Assembly (NCBI GenBank): GCA_963682025.1
Contig: OY821521.1
Span: forward strand, 165,682,461-165,746,460
Reading direction: 5' to 3'
DNA: 64,000 bases
Source of the DNA: Cordilura impudica
Taxonomy: Eukaryota; Arthropoda; Insecta; Diptera; Scathophagidae
A program made the position numbers and the translations under genes. Shown in pieces: positions 31,540 through 40,895 of the stretch (position 1 is its first letter; every line of letters begins with the position of its first letter). Under the pieces are notes generated by a model. The model worked only from the letters and a program-made list of their open reading frames with translations. It was not told the DNA's origin and did not search any database.

Positions 31540-31850
31540 CCTAAGCTGATGTTAAGTCATTAGTAACTTTAGGAGTGTTCAGAACCAGAGCATCTGGAAT
31601 AAAAGTTTTTAGTCAGTTTGTTTAACCTAGAAACAACAAGATAAATATTCGAAATGGTGTGAATCCTTAGTGTTGAAAAAAAAAACACGGAAGATTATAT
31701 ATGAGTTTGAGTTATTTGTTTTGTGCGACTTGGAGTTTTTTAATATGACATGCTATACTTTTAGCCCACATAGGAGCTGCATAAAATATTACAGCATGAA
31801 TAATTAGTTTGAATATTAATCTTTGAATTCTATTCTATTCTACTGAAAAA
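31540..31850 (-). pseudogene. Jockey-type LINE ORF2, extreme C-terminal fragment
   Basis: The minus strand reads LIIHAVIFYAAPMWAKSIAC then HIKKLQVAQNK in one frame, then LTKNFYSRCSGSEHS, with stops and frame changes between. This is the C-terminal block seen after the reverse transcriptase in Jockey-clade ORF2 (a YASPVW-like box, an IKKLQ..QNK box and an FY.RCS..EH box). The rest of the element is missing: it is a 5'-truncated or eroded copy. It abuts a second, different LINE fragment on the same strand. It cannot be the same copy as that at 17-22 kb, which is full length and diverged. Confidence 0.72.
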
Positions 31851-31854
31851 AAGT

Positions 31855-32890
31855 TATCTATGAATAAAATTCAAAAAAAATTTTTTTTAATTCTAACGCG
31901 TTGCTGGTTTCTTTAATTGGTAGAGGAATAATATTCCAAAGACGTACGATGACTAGATTGAACTAAATTTCTATTTCTTCTGAGTTGACTAAATCTCAAA
32001 CGATTAAAAAGATGACATGGCTCTCGGGTTATTTTAATTTTATGAAGAAATATGAAAGTTCTTATTTTTAGCACGTCTTCGAATAACACACCAAATATTC
32101 TCTTAGAGTAAGGAGTTATATGGAGGTAATCTCCATTAGTTCTATAATTACTGAGACCATAAACGTATCTTGCAATGTTGTTATAAGTAACGTTTAATTT
32201 TGATTTGCTAACGCCATCACAACTTGCAAAAATCTCACATCCGTAGGTAAGAGTAGGAATCAGATAAGTTTTAGCAAGCAGTAACCTTATTTTTATTGGT
32301 GTGTAATATTGCGTATGCCAAAGTGTTCTGAGCATTCCGTATATTTTGCCACAGGCAGCTATTACGTGATCTGACCAGGTGAAAGTGTTTTTAAACATAT
32401 GATACCAAGATTGTTTGCTTTATTAACCATTTCAATTTGTTGGTTGTTAATACAAACAATGGGACTTTCAATCATTTTCTTGGTCCTTTTATGTATAACG
32501 ATACATTTGGAATTTTTAGGATTTAAACTTAAACCATTCACATCTGCCCAGAGAGAAACACGCTGCAGGTCATCATTTAATTTCGCAGTACATTGTTCAA
32601 TGTTTCCTTGTTTATTGCTTATGTACAATTGGAAGATCATTTGCATAGATGGAAAAGAGGAGAAGGCCGAGAATGGAGCCGTGTGGAACACCCCTGATTA
32701 TTTCAACACACTGCACTCGATCCTTTAGATATGACTCAATTAATTTGGTAGCTGTTGAGGAACAATTCATGATTTTTTCTAATTTTTGAATCAATATGGT
32801 GTAATCAACGGTATCAAAAGCCTTTGAATGATCCAACACAGAACTCTCTGAGTTAGAGGCGGTCAAAATTTGACATTTGACCAAACAGGT
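31855..32890 (-). pseudogene. Second LINE family: RT and C-terminal fragment (CR1/L2-like), broken
   Basis: The minus strand holds three overlapping pieces of a reverse transcriptase. They are motif A LDHSKAFDTVDYTILIQKL (about 32,840-32,780), motif B RGVPHGSILGLLLFSIY, then in another frame LYISNKQGNIEQ, NGLSLNPKNSKCIVIHKR and a long C-terminal part (TYLIPTLTYGCEIFASCD, ARYVYGLSNYRT) at 32,398-31,913. It ends near 31,858 with an LWNIIPLPIK/ELKKIFFEFYS tail in a shifted frame. The LWN.IP..I...FKK tail and DTVDH-type motif A fit the CR1/L2 group better than Jockey, though this is from memory. Motif B runs straight into the YADD region, so the intervening part of the RT is deleted. Several frameshifts; inactive. 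Confidence 0.75.
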
Positions 32891-33349
32891 GTAACTTTTT
32901 ACCTGTTGTTCTAAGCAAAATTTGTCCCAAATAGTTTAGATAGCTATTTCTCCAGTCTTTCGGAAAAAAAAATTAAAAAAAAAAATTTTTTTTGACTTCT
33001 TTTTGCAAAATCAAAATTTTTTGAATTTTTTTTCAAAAACGGAATTTTTTTTTGCTCAAAAAAAGCTTAGGTTAAGAGCTTTTTGGTCGCTTAGTGGGAT
33101 GCGAGCGGGATATCTATAAAAAAAAACGTTTTGTAACTCAAGACATTGAATTTTGAATTTGAATTTTTTCCTATTAGTGTGTAAGTGTTTCCAAAACCTT
33201 AAAAATAAAACCTATACTGAGAAACTAGACAATTTAGCCTTTCCGACGGTATGTAACATAACTAACTAAAATTTCATACCTTCGATACTGTAATACTCAC
33301 AATATGTTAACCTGAAGAAAAACATAACTTTTTTCTACAGAAATGTTGA
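32891..33349. other. AT-rich DNA, nothing recognised
   Basis: T- and A-rich sequence with no supported feature between the LINE remnant and the coding remnant at 33.4 kb. Confidence 0.3.
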
Positions 33350-33352
33350 AAC

Positions 33353-33690
33353 TTTATTTTTTATATTATATTATTTATAGTAGCTGATGAAGCATTTAAG
33401 TTTCGTAAATTTTTAAATGCCCAGTCTTTCATCCAGCTTATTTATCGCCTTTATTTGCTGCTTTTTTGTCAATCTTTTCTTGGCGTTACTAAGTTTAGCT
33501 TTTGATTTAGCTGCTGCTTTCTTTTTTGGCTTTGAAAAGAAATCGCATGGAGTAGAGGATAAAATGGTGGTATTGAGCGGTGTCATCGATTGTTACTGCA
33601 GCATCGTATCTGCTCTTCAGTGTTTTCAATGTTTCCTTATGATCCTCTTTGCTACTAAAAACTATTTTATGTCTCTACCTTAAATATTGA
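33353..33690 (-). pseudogene. Unidentified coding remnant or terminal exon
   Basis: The minus strand gives RHKIVFSSKEDHKETLKTLK then SRYDAAVTIDDTAQYHHFI in one frame from about 33,680. After a frame change near 33,550 it gives KSKAKLSNAKKRLTKKQQIK then AINKLDERLGI and a stop at 33,413-33,415. An AATAAA lies about 55 bases further on (33,353-33,358), and a plausible splice acceptor (AATATTTAAG) precedes the frame. The charged, Lys-rich tail and the polyadenylation signal look like the 3' end of a real, possibly nucleolar or nuclear, protein gene. The frame change could be decay or a small intron. I do not recognise the family. The plus-strand frame at the same place is a shadow. Confidence 0.45.
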
Positions 33691-34478
33691 AATTAATATA
33701 TAATTATAGAAATAACCTCATAGGGGATTACAAAAGTATTTTATTGTAATTTCTTTTAAGCACTTTAAAAATATAACAAACGTTAAGGATTCAACAGAAA
33801 AAAAATGTTTTTTCTTAAATTTCATGAAATAAATTTTTTTTATAAAGCTTAAATAAAAGTGTTAACAGACACTAACAACAACTGATCAAATATACAGAAT
33901 ATTTTTTAACATTATGTTAATTTAACATTTTGTTTTAAACATTAAAAACTTCGCATATTTTTAGGGCTACTGATGATATTTTATCATAATATGAAAGATT
34001 TCCGATAGAAAATTTTCATAGGCAGACTAATAAGTATAATTTATTTTTTATGAAGAACAAATCTTTCTTTATCATCACTGAATAAGCGGAGTTTTTAAAA
34101 ATAAAAAAATCGCAAAATTATTTCAATCTATGAAAATAATAAAATGTATAAAAGTATTTTTTAATCAGACAGTCTTTAGAATTTAAGATCATATAAATTT
34201 ATATTACAAAAATATAAATAAACTATTATTGATACCTTTTTGATCTTTTACCATCTGTACCCATTTGTAGAATACAAAGACTACAAAGGACTTTTCGCTA
34301 AAAATTATTGTTAAAAAAAGGTCGTTAAAAAGTGTATACAGAAAAATTTTCCATTTTCAATTTTTAGTAGAAAAACTTAAAAAAGTAATTATTATTTTTT
34401 AAATGGGCCATATTTATTTTTTTGACCTTGAAGTCTTTTTTCATAAAGGCCTTCTAGAATCTAAGAGAATAATCCATA
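33691..34478. other. AT-rich DNA, nothing recognised
   Basis: If the 33.4-kb remnant is a real gene, part of this could be its intron. Nothing else can be named. Confidence 0.3.
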
Positions 34479-34844
34479 CTAGCAGATACCAGCGCTCGAA
34501 ATTCGAGTGCAATTTCTAGCAAATTTTATTCCTCAACTTAGCCAATTCACAAACCAATTTTTTTTTTTTTTTTGTTTATTATTACTGTGAATGAACAATA
34601 ACAAACACTTTAACAAATTTAATAAACACACACATAGCATACGTATAATTTTATGTAGGTGTCAGTAGCAACTTTAAATGCAATTTACTCAAAATAAAGA
34701 AAAAAAAAAAAAAAAAATCTTTAAATCTGGTGAACAGCTAAAAAGAAATACCTTTCAAATTATATACGTTTGGTCCAAATCGGGATAAAACGGTAGAACA
34801 AAATATCGGTAACAAGAAATCACCTAGCTTATTAATATTATAGA
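34479..34844 (-). mobile_element. Non-autonomous Helitron, copy 6
   Basis: A 366-bp copy with CTAG at its plus-strand left end after host A and TAGA before host T. The palindrome CGAAATTCGAG is intact. An internal poly(T) (about 34,558-34,573) and a poly(A) (about 34,699-34,717) are expanded compared with the other copies. Confidence 0.87.
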
Positions 34845-35324
34845 TATAGGGATTTCTGTATATGTATGTATATTTGTTTTAAGGGAAATTCTACGATATT
34901 CAACTATTCCGTTTTTTTCTATATTTGTTATTTTTTTTCGCTAAAAATACACGAACTTCTACTTAATGAAAATATTCAGGTTTTAATTTAAACTTTGGCT
35001 ATATGAAATGAAAATATTTTAATGTAAACTTAATGAAATATCTTGCAAGAGACACACAATTCGTTTTAGAAAATTTTATAAATATTATGAAAATATTTTA
35101 ATAATTTATGAAAGGAATTATGAAACTGTCCTGAGTAATATTTGAGACATAAATTTTTCAAATATTATTGGTCAATTTTTTTATAATCATAAAAATTTCA
35201 ATTTCGTTCTTCAGCTTAATAAAATAAATAAAATAAAAATCCCTGCACTTTAAGTAGAACAATTTTTTATGTATTGTGGGCTGTTAAGCTTGAACATCGC
35301 TGTAAAAAAAAGTAAACCGAAGAG
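34845..35324. other. AT-rich DNA, nothing recognised
   Basis: No supported feature between Helitron copy 6 and minisatellite array 5. Confidence 0.3.
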
Positions 35325-36470
35325 TCTTTTTTTAAAGAAAATTTGTTTTTTAAGAAAGGATGCTTTTTTATGAAAAAGTACTTTCTTAAGAAAAGGTAGT
35401 TTTTTTAAGAAAAGGTAGTTTCTTAGGAAAAAGTACTTCTTTAAGGTAATTTTTTAAGAATCTATTCTTTTATAAGAAAAGGACTTTTTAAAGAAATGGT
35501 ACTTTAATAAGAAAGGGTACTGTTTTAAGAAAATGTACTTTTTAAGAATGGTAATTTTTTTGAAGAAAATTCACTTTACTAAGAAAATTTACTATTTTAA
35601 GAAGAGGTATGTTTTTAATGGAAGATACTTTTTAAGAGGAGGTGCTTTTTTAATAAAATTCACTTCTTTAACAAAAGGTATTTATTAAAGAAAAAGGATA
35701 TTTTTCACAGAAGCTACTTTTTTAAGAATTGAACTTTTTTAACAAAAAGTACTTTTTGAAGAAAAACAAAAACTTTATAGTAAAGTTCTTTACAAGAAAA
35801 TGTACTTTTGGTAATTTTTTTTTAAAGAAAATGTACTCTTTTAATAAAATACACTTTTTTCGAGAAGTTATTTTAAATGTAGCAGGTAATTTTTTAGGGA
35901 AATGTACTTTTTTAAGAAAACGTAATTTTTTCAGAAAATGTTCTTTTTTAAGAGAAGTTACCTTAAAAGAAAAGGAACTTTTTTCAGCAAAGGTACTTTT
36001 TCAGAAAGGGTTATTTTAGAATAAAATGTATTTTTAGAAGAAAAGGTACTTTTAGAAGAAAAGGTACTTTTTTTTAACAGAAGGCAACTTTTTAAGAAAA
36101 TTTACTTTTTGAAAAAAATTCACTTTTTTAAGAAAGTTTACGTTTTTAAGAAAATGTACGTTTTTAGGAAAATGTACTTTTTTAAGAAATGGCACTTTTA
36201 TAATAACAGATACTTTTTAAGGAAAGGTACTTTTATAAGGAAATGTAATTTTATAAGAAAAGGCACTTTTATAAGAAAACCTACTTTTTAAGAAAATATA
36301 TAGATTTAATATAAGGTACTTTTTAAGAAAATCTAATTTTTTTTAAGAAAAGGTACTTTTATAAGAAAAGGACTTTTTTAAGAAAAGTCACGTTATAAGA
36401 AAATTTAATTTTTTAAGAAAAGGGACTTTTTCTTAGGAAATTGTACTTTTTTAAGAAAAGTATTTTTTCA
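35325..36470 (-). repeat. CTTAAAAAAGTACC minisatellite, array 5 (reverse orientation)
   Basis: The unit reads GGTACTTTTTTAAGAAAA, with about 60 copies. Units near 36,110-36,290 are more regular (about 18 bp), which produces long open frames of KK-F-F type peptides; these are not genes. The right edge is followed by a fragment with the GTCCGTCTG core of the ATACCC family. Confidence 0.85.
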
Positions 36471-36499
36471 GTGCATTTCATACAGATGTAGATTTACTT

Positions 36500-36545
36500 G
36501 TTAGCTAAAATGTCCGTCTGTCTGCCTTTATGTACATGTAAACCT
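36500..36545 (+). repeat. ATACCC-family core scrap
   Basis: TGTCCGTCTGTCTGCC followed by ATGTACATGTAAACCTTAT matches the central core of the ATACCC repeat (compare 45,020-45,065). The remainder of the element is missing. Confidence 0.5.
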
Positions 36546-37008
36546 TATTTACTCTTTAAAATTTCACTATATCATTACAACACCCAACGGAGCACTTTCT
36601 TTTTAAGTTAATTTCAGTTATTATGGTTTTCAGCTCCTTTAAGTATACCACCTTATATTATTATTAGATACAGCTGATAGCCTTGAAGTAGGCAACATTT
36701 TATACAGCTTTCCACAGAGTTCATGAGAATCCACCTTATTGTCTTGTACATGTTTAATGTTGTTCATCTAATGCATTATTAACCAATTTTTCTTTATTTT
36801 TTCTTTATAGGTAAGCTTTAATTCTATATTAATGGGACAATTCATTAGTGAGTTACTTCATACAAAAATTCTGAAAGTATGTATAAGTAATCTTAGCTAA
36901 ATAACTTTGTAAAAAAGCCTAGAAAGTAAGCTATATTTGAAGTAAAATCCTACTTGAGATCATAAATATAAAAATGTAGGTCATATGTATGTATAACTAG
37001 AATATAGA
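36546..37008. other. Unique DNA, nothing recognised
   Basis: No coding frame or repeat that I can support. Confidence 0.3.
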
Positions 37009-37110
37009 TACATTTTTGAAACAAATGTGCCAATGTTTTTTTACTGTATTTTAAAGTAAAAACATTTGATCTTGAGCCTGAAAAATTTCAAATTCAATCA
37101 TTAAAATAGT
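37009..37110 (+). repeat. About 100-bp dispersed repeat, copy 1
   Basis: ATATAGATACATTTTTGAAA, ACAAATGTGCCAATG and AAACATTTGATCTTGAGCCT recur in the same order at 41,849-41,960. The family is unknown. It lies immediately 3' of the candidate exon at 37.2 kb, so it could represent a shared 3' UTR of duplicated sequences. Confidence 0.65.
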
Positions 37111-37155
37111 AAATAACAATAAAAATGTGTATTTTAAGAATGTAAGGGTTTTTCT

Positions 37156-37290
37156 TTATAACGAAACTAATTGATTTTCATTGTTCAAAATTGCTACTTT
37201 TTTATAAACATTTTCAACATGATCGTGTACATCTGGATCAAGTAGACCTTTCTTATGAAGTCCATTTGTCGTAGCTAAAATAATACGAGT
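37156..37290 (-). pseudogene. Candidate terminal exon or gene fragment, unidentified
   Basis: On the minus strand a frame reads LATTNGLHKKGLLDPDVHDH then VENVYKKVAILNNENQLVSL and a stop at 37,156-37,158. It is preceded by a good splice acceptor (GTATTATTTTAG, cut before 37,274). The composition is less AT-rich and amino-acid usage looks protein-like, unlike surrounding random frames. A second frame just upstream (ISVKIRDATELVKLIDSYYF at about 37,345-37,285) also looks coding, so a frameshift may separate two parts of one protein. I do not recognise the family. It could be a host exon, a processed pseudogene or a transposon remnant. Confidence 0.4.
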
Positions 37291-37399
37291 CAATTAATTT
37301 TACCAATTCTGTAGCATCTCTAATTTTCACCGAAATCTGGGGGTTGCCTCCATGAGACCTTCGCTGTTAGCTTATTTATTACACACACAGACTCAAATG

Positions 37400-38509
37400 C
37401 ATTTTCTACGTGTACTGCTACTTGCCAAAACCAAACATATACAACTTTGATATTTGCTAAAAAATATTTGTTGGTGATATATAAATAACAAATAAAACAA
37501 GAAAGTATAAATGACAAAAACTACACCCTTAAAATAAGAGTATGATTTATTTTCTTTGGCGTACAGATTTTCTTGCAAGTGATTTATAAGATTTTTTTTA
37601 TAATTTTTTTATAAGTATATATTGGCTGGCAAATCAGAACTTTGTTTCAAGTATCTATGCTTGTGTTTATCTTCATAGACCTATTAAAATGACAAATACA
37701 ACTAATAGAAATTGTTAAGGACTTCTAAGAAATGAATTATGTATTTTGTTTGAAATATGTTTTGACATCATCAGTCAAATAAATTGCAGATACGAGTATT
37801 TGGAATTTTTGTGCGAATAAGTAGAAAATCAAGAGGGAAACTTAATTGTATAAATAAAGTGACCATTAAAATAACAAAGAAGACTAATTTTGTAACACTA
37901 TATAAAAATATTAGCTTTGAACAAAAATTCTAAAATTATAACAATGATTTCCCCATAAAAAACTACATTCAGGTTGAAAAAAAATTTTATATTTTTTTTT
38001 TTTTGCTAATAAAAATAAATTCTGAAGTGGCACTTAGCGACTCGCCATTGCCCTATGAATATGTAGATCGGCACTGCTCGTTTCTAAAACTGTTCTTTCA
38101 CTGAATAGTTTTACCTTTAAAACTAAGACCAAACTATGTATGAATAGATTGATAAATTTAAATAAAAAAATATATTAAGATATTTATCAAATTATAAAAC
38201 AAAGACTTCATAAGTTATAGCACATTATATTATTATATTTTATAAAAGCGAAAATTTACATGAGCCCATAACGGTGAAAGAGGTCTAAGTCAAGATTTTG
38301 AAAATATTTCATAAGTTATTTCACATCATAAATTAATTGTACATTGTTTTTATTTATCGCCTGAAAATAAAATTTTAGTAATTTATTTCATTAACATTTT
38401 AAATAATTTTCCTACCAATCACAATTTTGGTGATGATAAAAATTACCAAAATTATTGATAAAATAAGACAGTAAGGACTATTGATAAAAAAACATATTTT
38501 TTTTTTAAA
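37400..38509. other. AT-rich DNA, nothing recognised
   Basis: Contains no repeat family member that I could match. A less AT-rich patch at about 38,025-38,085 (GGCACTTAGCGACTCGCC) has no frame or match I can name. Confidence 0.3.
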
Positions 38510-39044
38510 TTTCCTTTTTTAAGAATATTTATTTTTAAGAATAAGTTTTTCTTTTTATTTATTTTTTTTTTTTTTTTTTTGAGAAATGGAATTTTATTAA
38601 GAAAATGCTTTTAGGAAAATTTACTTTTTTATGAAAAAGTATTTCTGTAAGAAAAGAGAGTTTTATAAGAAAATTTAGTTCTTGAAAAAAGATATTATAA
38701 ACCAGAAGTACCTTTTTAAGAAAAGGTACTTTTTTGAAAAGGAAATTTTTAAAGAAAAGGAACTTCTTTAAGAAAAGTGAAGTTAGTTAAGAAACGGTAC
38801 TTTTTCAACAATGGACATTTTTTAACAAAAGGTACTTTTTAGAAATAATAATTTTTATAAGAAACTATAATTTTCAAGAAAATGTACTTTTTTGAGAAAA
38901 GGTACTTTGTGAGAAGAAGTACTTTTTAGAGAAAAGGTAACTTTTTTTTTTAATTTATTTTTTAAGAAACGGTACTTCTAACAGCAGGAATTTTTAAATG
39001 AAAATGTACTTTTTTGAGAAAATGCCTTTTTTTAAGAAGAGGTA
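38510..39044 (-). repeat. CTTAAAAAAGTACC minisatellite, array 6 (reverse orientation)
   Basis: About 25 degenerate units reading GGTACTTTTTTAAGAAAA. The array passes directly into LINE coding sequence at about 39,045, and resumes near 39,995 on the other side of that fragment. Confidence 0.8.
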
Positions 39045-40005
39045 TTATATATGGCACAATTTCTAATATGGGCATAGATGTTATCTCAAGCGGAGAACCA
39101 ACATACTGGCCGACAGATAGACAAAAGATTCCCTATTTAATCGATTTTGGGGTAACGAAGAACATTGCGAGAGAACTTATAAATGAGAATCCTCATTGGA
39201 ACTCTCATAAGATCACACACCAGTTATTGTAACTATTTTTAACCCCCGATAAATTGTACCCCCCAAATGGTAATTTAGCGCCAACAAGTATTATAGATTA
39301 GTTAAAGTATTAGAAAGTTTCTCAGTACCCATTGTTCGGATAGGTTACCACTAAGAACACCAGGTGATATTGACCTGGCTATTGTTAACTTTGAACAAAA
39401 CCTCAAAATATCTTCTCAACTTGCTGCGGATCTTCTCAGTAGATGTCGAGCGGCCATTAAAAGAAAAAGGAAAAATTCGAAGAGAGTGGCAACTGCAAAG
39501 ATCTCCTCATCTTAAGCAACAATTGAAAGCATGTACATTAAATTTAAGAAAGTTGCTGGAAACCCAGAGACATTACAAATTAAACAGATATCTCGAAAAA
39601 TTAGATCCGACTTCAAGAACTGATTACTCGTTATGGCGAGCTTCAAAAAATCTTAGATCCGTTGTGCGTAAACCACCATTAGGAATGCACAATGGAGGTT
39701 GGACTAGAAATGATATAGAAAAAGGCGATCTATTTGTAAAACATTTGAAAAAAGTTGTTACTCCCAATATAACTAATAGTTCAATAAATGAGTTACTACC
39801 AGTAATAAACCAGAATAGTGCAGTGCCACTTTGATTTGAGATTAGAGAGGTTGAAAAAGCCATTTCTGATCTTAACCCTAAAAAAGCATCGGGGATTGAC
39901 GGAAACAGTAATAAAAAAAATCTTAAAATCTTTTGGAGTTACCCCGAATAGCATTGTTCCTTATATATTTAACGCCATATTACGCCTTGTATATTATCCC
40001 TACTT
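39045..40005 (+). pseudogene. Jockey-type LINE ORF2 internal fragment (EN to early RT)
   Basis: Coding remnants in three frames follow the order of one ORF2. First comes the end of the endonuclease (VISSGEPTYWPTDRQKIPYL then IDFGVTKNI, 39,070-39,170). Then comes the linker (KIRREWQLQRSPHLKQQLKA, LNRYLEKLDPTSRTDYSLWR and a GWTRNDIEKGDLFVKHLKKV block, 39,470-39,760). Last is the start of the RT (EVEKAISDLNPKKASGID and ILKSFG...YIFNAILRL, 39,840-40,000). Frameshifts and a stop break it. Both ends stop inside minisatellite, without a 3' UTR or poly(A), so it is an excised or captured internal piece and not a normal 5'-truncated insertion. Sequence differs from the full-length LINE at 17-22 kb. 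Confidence 0.85.
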
Positions 40006-40395
40006 TTTTGAAAAAAGGTATTTTTTCAATTGAAATTTCTTTTTTAAGAAAAGGAGCTTTTTCAAGGCAAATGAGTTTTTTAAGAAAATGTACTTTTTAA
40101 AGAAAACTAATTTTACATTTAAAAATGAACTACTTCTTTGAGGAAAGCGTTAGGACTTTTTGAAAAAAATTAAGTTTTTTATAAACCAAATATACATATA
40201 ACAGGTAGTTTTTTAAAAAAAAGGTAGTTTTTAAGCTCACATACTTCAAAAAAAGTACCTATTAAAGAAATTTACTTTTAAAAAAGAATATTTTTATAAA
40301 ATTTAAAAAATATTACTTTTAAAAAAGCTATTTTTTGATAAAAAAAGCAACTTTTTTCGATAAGGAACTATTTAAAAAAAAATTCTTTTTATTAT
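39995..40395 (-). repeat. CTTAAAAAAGTACC minisatellite, array 7 (reverse orientation)
   Basis: This is a short, very degenerate continuation of array 6 on the far side of the LINE fragment. Units are recognisable to about 40,105; after that only isolated AAAAGGTA and TACTTTTAAAAAA words remain. Confidence 0.65.
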
Positions 40396-40535
40396 AATAA
40401 TATTTAGACATATAAGTGATAGTTCTATGAAATTATATATTAACCAATATAGTACAGTTCAGGTAGAATATAAAAAAAAAACTAGGTAACTAATTTTAAT
40501 TTTTTGTTTCTATTGATTTATGTATTTATTCCGTA

Positions 40536-40895
40536 CTAGCAGATTCCAGCACCCGATATTCGAGTGCAATTTCTAGGCAGCTTTATTTTTCAACTTAGAC
40601 ATCTCACAACCCAACACTTTTATGGTTTATTATTATTGTGAATGAAGATAACAAACTCATTAACAAACACATTAACAAATTTAATAAACACACACATAGC
40701 ATATGAAAAATTTTGTCTAAGTGTTAGTAGCAATTTTAAAGGCAATTTACTCAAAATAAAGGAAAAAATTAAAAAATCTGTAAGTCTGCAAAACCACTAA
40801 AAAGAAATACCTTTCAAATAATATACGTTGGGTTATAATCGGGATAAAAGGTTAGAACAAAAAATTGGTCACAAAAATAATATTAATATTATAGA
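40536..40895 (-). mobile_element. Non-autonomous Helitron, copy 7
   Basis: A 360-bp copy with host A before CTAG and host T after ATAGA. The palindrome is mutated (CCGATATTCGAG) and the terminal ACAAGAAATCGCCTAG block is reduced by deletion, so this is among the older members. Confidence 0.85.

Noticed and set aside
33417..33683. 88-codon plus-strand frame that looks like a membrane protein
   Set aside because: The opposite strand has the more protein-like composition plus a stop and AATAAA; the hydrophobic frame is the antisense of a Lys-rich sequence.
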